Source: Clostridia bacterium (GTDB lineage Bacteria > Bacillota > Clostridia > Peptostreptococcales > Anaerovoracaceae). From it: a stretch of DNA of 8,561 nucleotides. Made by a program: the position numbers and the translations under genes. This document shows positions 6,186 through 8,561 of this stretch, piece by piece (the stretch's first letter is position 1; every line of letters begins with the position of its first letter). The stretch covers positions 1 to 8,561 of the forward strand of contig JAIKZT010000018.1 of NCBI GenBank assembly GCA_024682015.1, in the 5' to 3' direction. The notes beneath the pieces were generated by a model. It made no database searches, was not told the origin of the DNA, and saw only the letters and a program-made list of their open reading frames with translations.

Positions 6186-8142
6186 CCCCCGTATCCTCCG
6201 TAAAAATCATCCTGACCGACGTTCCTAAGCCCTCCCGGCTTTCGATCTCCAGCCGGCCGTCGTTTTCCTTGATGAACTGCTTTGCCAGGGCCAGTCCCAT
6301 GCCCGTGCCCTTTTTTTTGGTCGTATAGAAAGGCTCGGTGCACTGCTTCAGCTGTTCCTCGTTCATGCCCACGCCCGTGTCGGACACCTCCGTAACGATC
6401 TCGCTGCCGCTTTTATAGATTTTCAGCGCGATGCTGACCGGCCCGTCCGCGCCCTTCTCAATTTTCTCCTCCACCGACTGAATGGCGTTGATCAGGAAGT
6501 TGATCAGCACCTGGCGGTACTGGTCCTTCCCCATGTAGAGGACGAGGGAATCGTCGATCTCCTGCGAAATGGCGATCTTCTTCGAATAGACGTAGGCAAG
6601 CCTGAGGCAGCTTCTGGCGACTTCTCCTGCCGCAAAGCGCTCCTTATCGGTGTGAACAGGCCTGGAATAGTCCACCAGGTTCTCGATCAGATCGCTGATG
6701 CGGTCCACCTCCTTGGGCACGTATTCCACGAAAGCCCGCACGAATTCAGGGTTTCCGGTCTCCGTTTCCGCCAGGGATGCGTACGTGCGTATGGTGGTCA
6801 GCGGGTTTTTCACCTCGTGCGCGATGCCGGCGATGATGCGGTTGAGCGCCTTGTTCTTGTCCTCCTCAAAAGCCTCCTGCTTCTCCGCTTCCTCCCGCGA
6901 GATGTCCTCCATGATGAAGACGCGTTCGTCATGGTTGACGGACCGATGGTTCTGGTAGCGGTATACGCGCGTCTGGCCGTCGCTGCCGCGCTCCGTGTAG
7001 AGCTCCGGCTGACCCATCTCGGGAGGCGAAAGTTTCCAGACCCTGTTGATCAGGCCTAGCTCGCTGACGTTTCTGACGTCCGCTCCTTCCGCAACGCCCG
7101 CGAGCTTGCGCATGGCATCGTTCATCAGCAGGATGGTGCCGTCCCTTTTCAGAACCATGCTTCCGGCGGATGAGCGCTCGATGAGGGCGTTGCGCAGATC
7201 GCTGGCATGCTCGAGATCCTCGATCTTTTCCGAGAGCTCAGCCGTCTGCAAACGCACCATGGACCGCAGGCGCATGCTGACCGCTATCGAGATCAGGGTC
7301 AGAACGGCGGCTCCGGCGGCGATGTAGCCTATGGTCCTCAATAGACGCGCGGTGCGGACGTTCGCCTCTTCGAGCTCGTTCCGCATGCCCCATCTTTTAA
7401 GGATGTCTTCATATTCCCGGCTGCTTCTGAGCGCGATGATCCCTTCATTGATGCCGTTCCTCAGAGCGGGATTTCCGGTCCTCAGCGCGATGCCGAAACT
7501 GACGTAGTTCACGTTGCTGGCGTTTATCGTATAGGAACTTTCAAGCCCCTCATTGTCCAGCCTGTAGGAAATGCAGTCGCGGAAAGCGAGAACGCGGCTT
7601 GAAGGACCATAGAGGAGGTAGTCGAGGACCGCGTCCTGGCTGGCGAGGACGTTGACGGAATCCACATTCAGCAGGGTCATCAGCTGGTAGGGAATGGTGT
7701 CCATTTCGTAGGCGCCGTAATACCCTGACGCGTCATTTTTGGGAACCTTGGATTCCGCCAGGCAGAGCGTGGCGGAATACAGTTCCTGGGACATCTCCAG
7801 CGAGGGCAGTTTGCCTGCTTTCTCGGAGAACGTGCCCAGAACGGCATCCAGTTCGCCGTCCTGAAGGGCGCGCAGCGCTTCCATCGCCAGGCGGTAATTG
7901 ACGTACTCCACGGCGTAGCCGCCGGTCCGGGCGATACGATCCATCATGTCCGCGAAGGCGCCAAGGACCGCCCCGCTGTCATCCACGTACAGCAGCGGCG
8001 CCATCTTGCCCGACACGCCGACTCTTATGACCCTGCCGGAGGCTGAACCGTCCGCGTCCAGAGCTGCGGCGGGCAGACTGAAAACCGCCCAAAGGAGCAG
8101 CGCGCATAATGAAATTGTGAATGCTCTCTTCAGAAAACCCAT
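6178..8142 (-). CDS. Sensor histidine kinase with extracellular binding-protein-like domain, PAS and HisKA/HATPase
   Basis: 654-residue membrane kinase. Order of parts: signal peptide (1-27, 'KRAFTISLCALLLWAVFSLPAAA'); extracellular family 3 solute-binding-like domain (about 37-254, from 'RVIRVGVSGKMAPLLYVDDSG' split over 37-57 to 'SREYEDILKRWG'); membrane helix (about 268-289); coiled linker (about 293-325); PAS domain (about 318-415); HisKA with phospho-acceptor His442 in AHEVKNPLTTIRTY; HATPase with N-box 'QVLINFLINAIQSV' (Asn548, Asn552), G1 DTGVGM (588-593), 'EPFYTTK' and G2 GTGMGLAL (612-619). The kinase core looks active. The Arg that holds the amino acid carboxylate in GlnH-like proteins (in 'T..ER') appears replaced (TFSEKAG, Lys108), so the ligand may not be an ordinary amino acid. 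The ATG at 8142 has no clear ribosome binding site, but the signal peptide supports it. It is first in its operon behind a sigma-54 promoter. Confidence 0.94.
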   Translation of the reverse strand: MGFLKRAFTISLCALLLWAVFSLPAAALDADGSASGRVIRVGVSGKMAPLLYVDDSGAVLGAFADMMDRIARTGGYAVEYVNYRLAMEALRALQDGELDAVLGTFSEKAGKLPSLEMSQELYSATLCLAESKVPKNDASGYYGAYEMDTIPYQLMTLLNVDSVNVLASQDAVLDYLLYGPSSRVLAFRDCISYRLDNEGLESSYTINASNVNYVSFGIALRTGNPALRNGINEGIIALRSSREYEDILKRWGMRNELEEANVRTARLLRTIGYIAAGAAVLTLISIAVSMRLRSMVRLQTAELSEKIEDLEHASDLRNALIERSSAGSMVLKRDGTILLMNDAMRKLAGVAEGADVRNVSELGLINRVWKLSPPEMGQPELYTERGSDGQTRVYRYQNHRSVNHDERVFIMEDISREEAEKQEAFEEDKNKALNRIIAGIAHEVKNPLTTIRTYASLAETETGNPEFVRAFVEYVPKEVDRISDLIENLVDYSRPVHTDKERFAAGEVARSCLRLAYVYSKKIAISQEIDDSLVLYMGKDQYRQVLINFLINAIQSVEEKIEKGADGPVSIALKIYKSGSEIVTEVSDTGVGMNEEQLKQCTEPFYTTKKKGTGMGLALAKQFIKENDGRLEIESREGLGTSVRMIFTEDTGDE

Positions 8143-8183
8143 CTGTGCACGATCGCCATCCGCCTGTCTTCATTTAATACAAA

Positions 8184-8199
8184 AGCAATACTTGTGCCA
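8184..8199 (-). promoter_or_regulatory. Sigma-54 (RpoN) -24/-12 promoter of the kinase-regulator operon
   Basis: On the minus strand TGGCACA (8199-8193), AGTA, TTGCT (8188-8184) matches the consensus TGGCACG-N4-TTGCW at all defined positions but one (A for the last G of the -24 box). The GG (8198-8197) and GC (8186-8185) doublets have the required spacing. The start of transcription should be near 8173, giving about 31 bases of leader before the kinase ATG at 8142. It implies autoregulation by the encoded NtrC-type activator. Confidence 0.85.
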
Positions 8200-8205
8200 A
8201 TACGG

Positions 8206-8238
8206 AAAAGCTTGGCATCCTCTGTCAGGATGCCAAGC
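8206..8238 (-). terminator. Rho-independent terminator of the amidotransferase-like gene
   Basis: A perfect 11-bp inverted repeat, GCTTGGCATCC/GGATGCCAAGC (8238-8228 with 8220-8210 on the minus strand), closes a seven-base loop and is followed by TTTT (8209-8206). It begins 41 bases after the stop codon of the upstream gene and lies just before the sigma-54 promoter. The T-run is short, so termination may be incomplete. Confidence 0.78.
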
Positions 8239-8255
8239 CGGCATTCCGAGTTTTT

Positions 8256-8275
8256 CCGCGGATCGTTGTCCGCGG
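8256..8275. promoter_or_regulatory. Candidate upstream activator site (palindrome) for the kinase promoter
   Basis: CCGCGGATCGTTGTCCGCGG is a perfect seven-base inverted repeat around six bases, centred about 92 bases upstream of the predicted sigma-54 start. On the minus strand it is followed by AAAAA rather than T, so it is not a terminator by itself. It shares the heptamer CGCGGAC with the palindrome before the importer promoter. It could also be merely a stem in the 3' end of the upstream transcript. Confidence 0.42.
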
Positions 8276-8279
8276 CTGC

Positions 8280-8561
8280 TTAATCCTCCGCGAGGAACGC
8301 GAACAGTTCGGGAAGCAGGCCGTCCACCTCCGGATGGCCCTGTACGCCCAGGATGCGGTCGCCGATCTCGACGCCTTCCACGACACCGTCTCCCTTTGCC
8401 GACCAGGCGTTGACCGCGACCAGATCCTGATCGGGCGGGATCGCCCAGGAATGGAAGGACGCGATTCGCATCCTGTCCCTTCCCAGCACGCGGCGCAAAA
8501 GCGTTCCGGGAAGGACGTCGACGTCATGCTTGGCCGTATCCTCTTCGCCGCGGGGCATGGA
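8280..8561 (-). CDS. Class I glutamine amidotransferase-like / peptidase C26 family protein (C-terminal fragment)
   Basis: The last 93 codons of a gene that enters from the right edge; the reading frame is open to base 8561, and the internal Met at 8558 need not be the start. The visible part carries 'KHDVDVLPGTLLRRVLG', then 'RIASFHSWAIPP', 'AKGDGVVEGVEIGDRI' and 'LGVQGHPEVDG'. This order (H-V...GT.L, then S.H...I, then DG.(I/V)E.(I/V), then G.Q.HPE) matches the C-terminal half of gamma-glutamyl-hydrolase/PuuD-like class I amidotransferases. The His and Glu of QGHPE complete the Cys-His-Glu triad; the nucleophilic Cys lies outside the window. It ends in TAA at 8282-8280, followed by its own terminator, so it is probably not in the kinase operon. 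Such enzymes cleave gamma-glutamyl amide bonds; the substrate here is unknown. Confidence 0.8.
   Translation of the reverse strand, partial: SMPRGEEDTAKHDVDVLPGTLLRRVLGRDRMRIASFHSWAIPPDQDLVAVNAWSAKGDGVVEGVEIGDRILGVQGHPEVDGLLPELFAFLAED

Noticed and set aside
4953..6203. A 416-residue plus-strand open frame opposite the response regulator
   Set aside because: The opposite strand holds a complete NtrC-family protein with all its motifs; the plus-strand frame has none.
7979..8173. A short minus-strand frame whose ATG lies at the predicted kinase transcript start
   Set aside because: It is out of frame with the kinase and overlaps the signal peptide coding region. It has no ribosome binding site and its ATG would be at the very first base of the transcript.

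Overview
The window (8,561 bases, GC-rich by eye) reads almost entirely on the minus strand. It holds one coherent unit: a two-component, sigma-54-type regulatory pair followed by the oligopeptide/dipeptide-type ABC importer operon it probably controls. Strong AGGAGG ribosome binding sites, a TTG start, a lipoprotein binding protein with a Thr/Pro/Glu-rich linker and Rho-independent terminators point to a GC-rich anaerobic Firmicute, probably a peptide- or amino-acid-fermenting member of the Clostridia. That placement is an inference and no genus can be named.

In the direction of transcription (high to low coordinates) the layout is as follows. (1) The C-terminal end of a class I glutamine amidotransferase/peptidase C26-like protein (8561-8280). 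(2) A 137-base intergenic region with a GC-rich palindrome, a terminator and a near-consensus sigma-54 promoter. (3) A membrane sensor histidine kinase with an extracellular periplasmic-binding-protein-like domain (8142-6178), overlapping by 8 bases (4) an NtrC-family response regulator (6185-4815). (5) A 190-base intergenic region with the same order of elements: palindrome, terminator and a consensus-perfect sigma-54 promoter. (6) The importer operon: binding protein (4624-2957), a hairpin, permease B (2881-1934), permease C (1922-1083), ATPase D (1070-90) and the first 28 codons of ATPase F (86-1, running off the window).

The likely logic: the kinase senses a small extracellular ligand, or a ligand-loaded partner, through its binding-protein-like domain and phosphorylates the regulator. 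The regulator then activates RNA polymerase-sigma-54 at two promoters, one for its own operon (positive feedback) and one for the peptide importer. A stable stem-loop without a U-tract between the binding protein and permease genes probably sets a high ratio of binding protein to permease. Opp symbols are used by family only; the substrate cannot be deduced from sequence.

There is no gene-free stretch longer than 190 bases. I saw no RNA genes, insertion sequences, CRISPR arrays or attachment sites.
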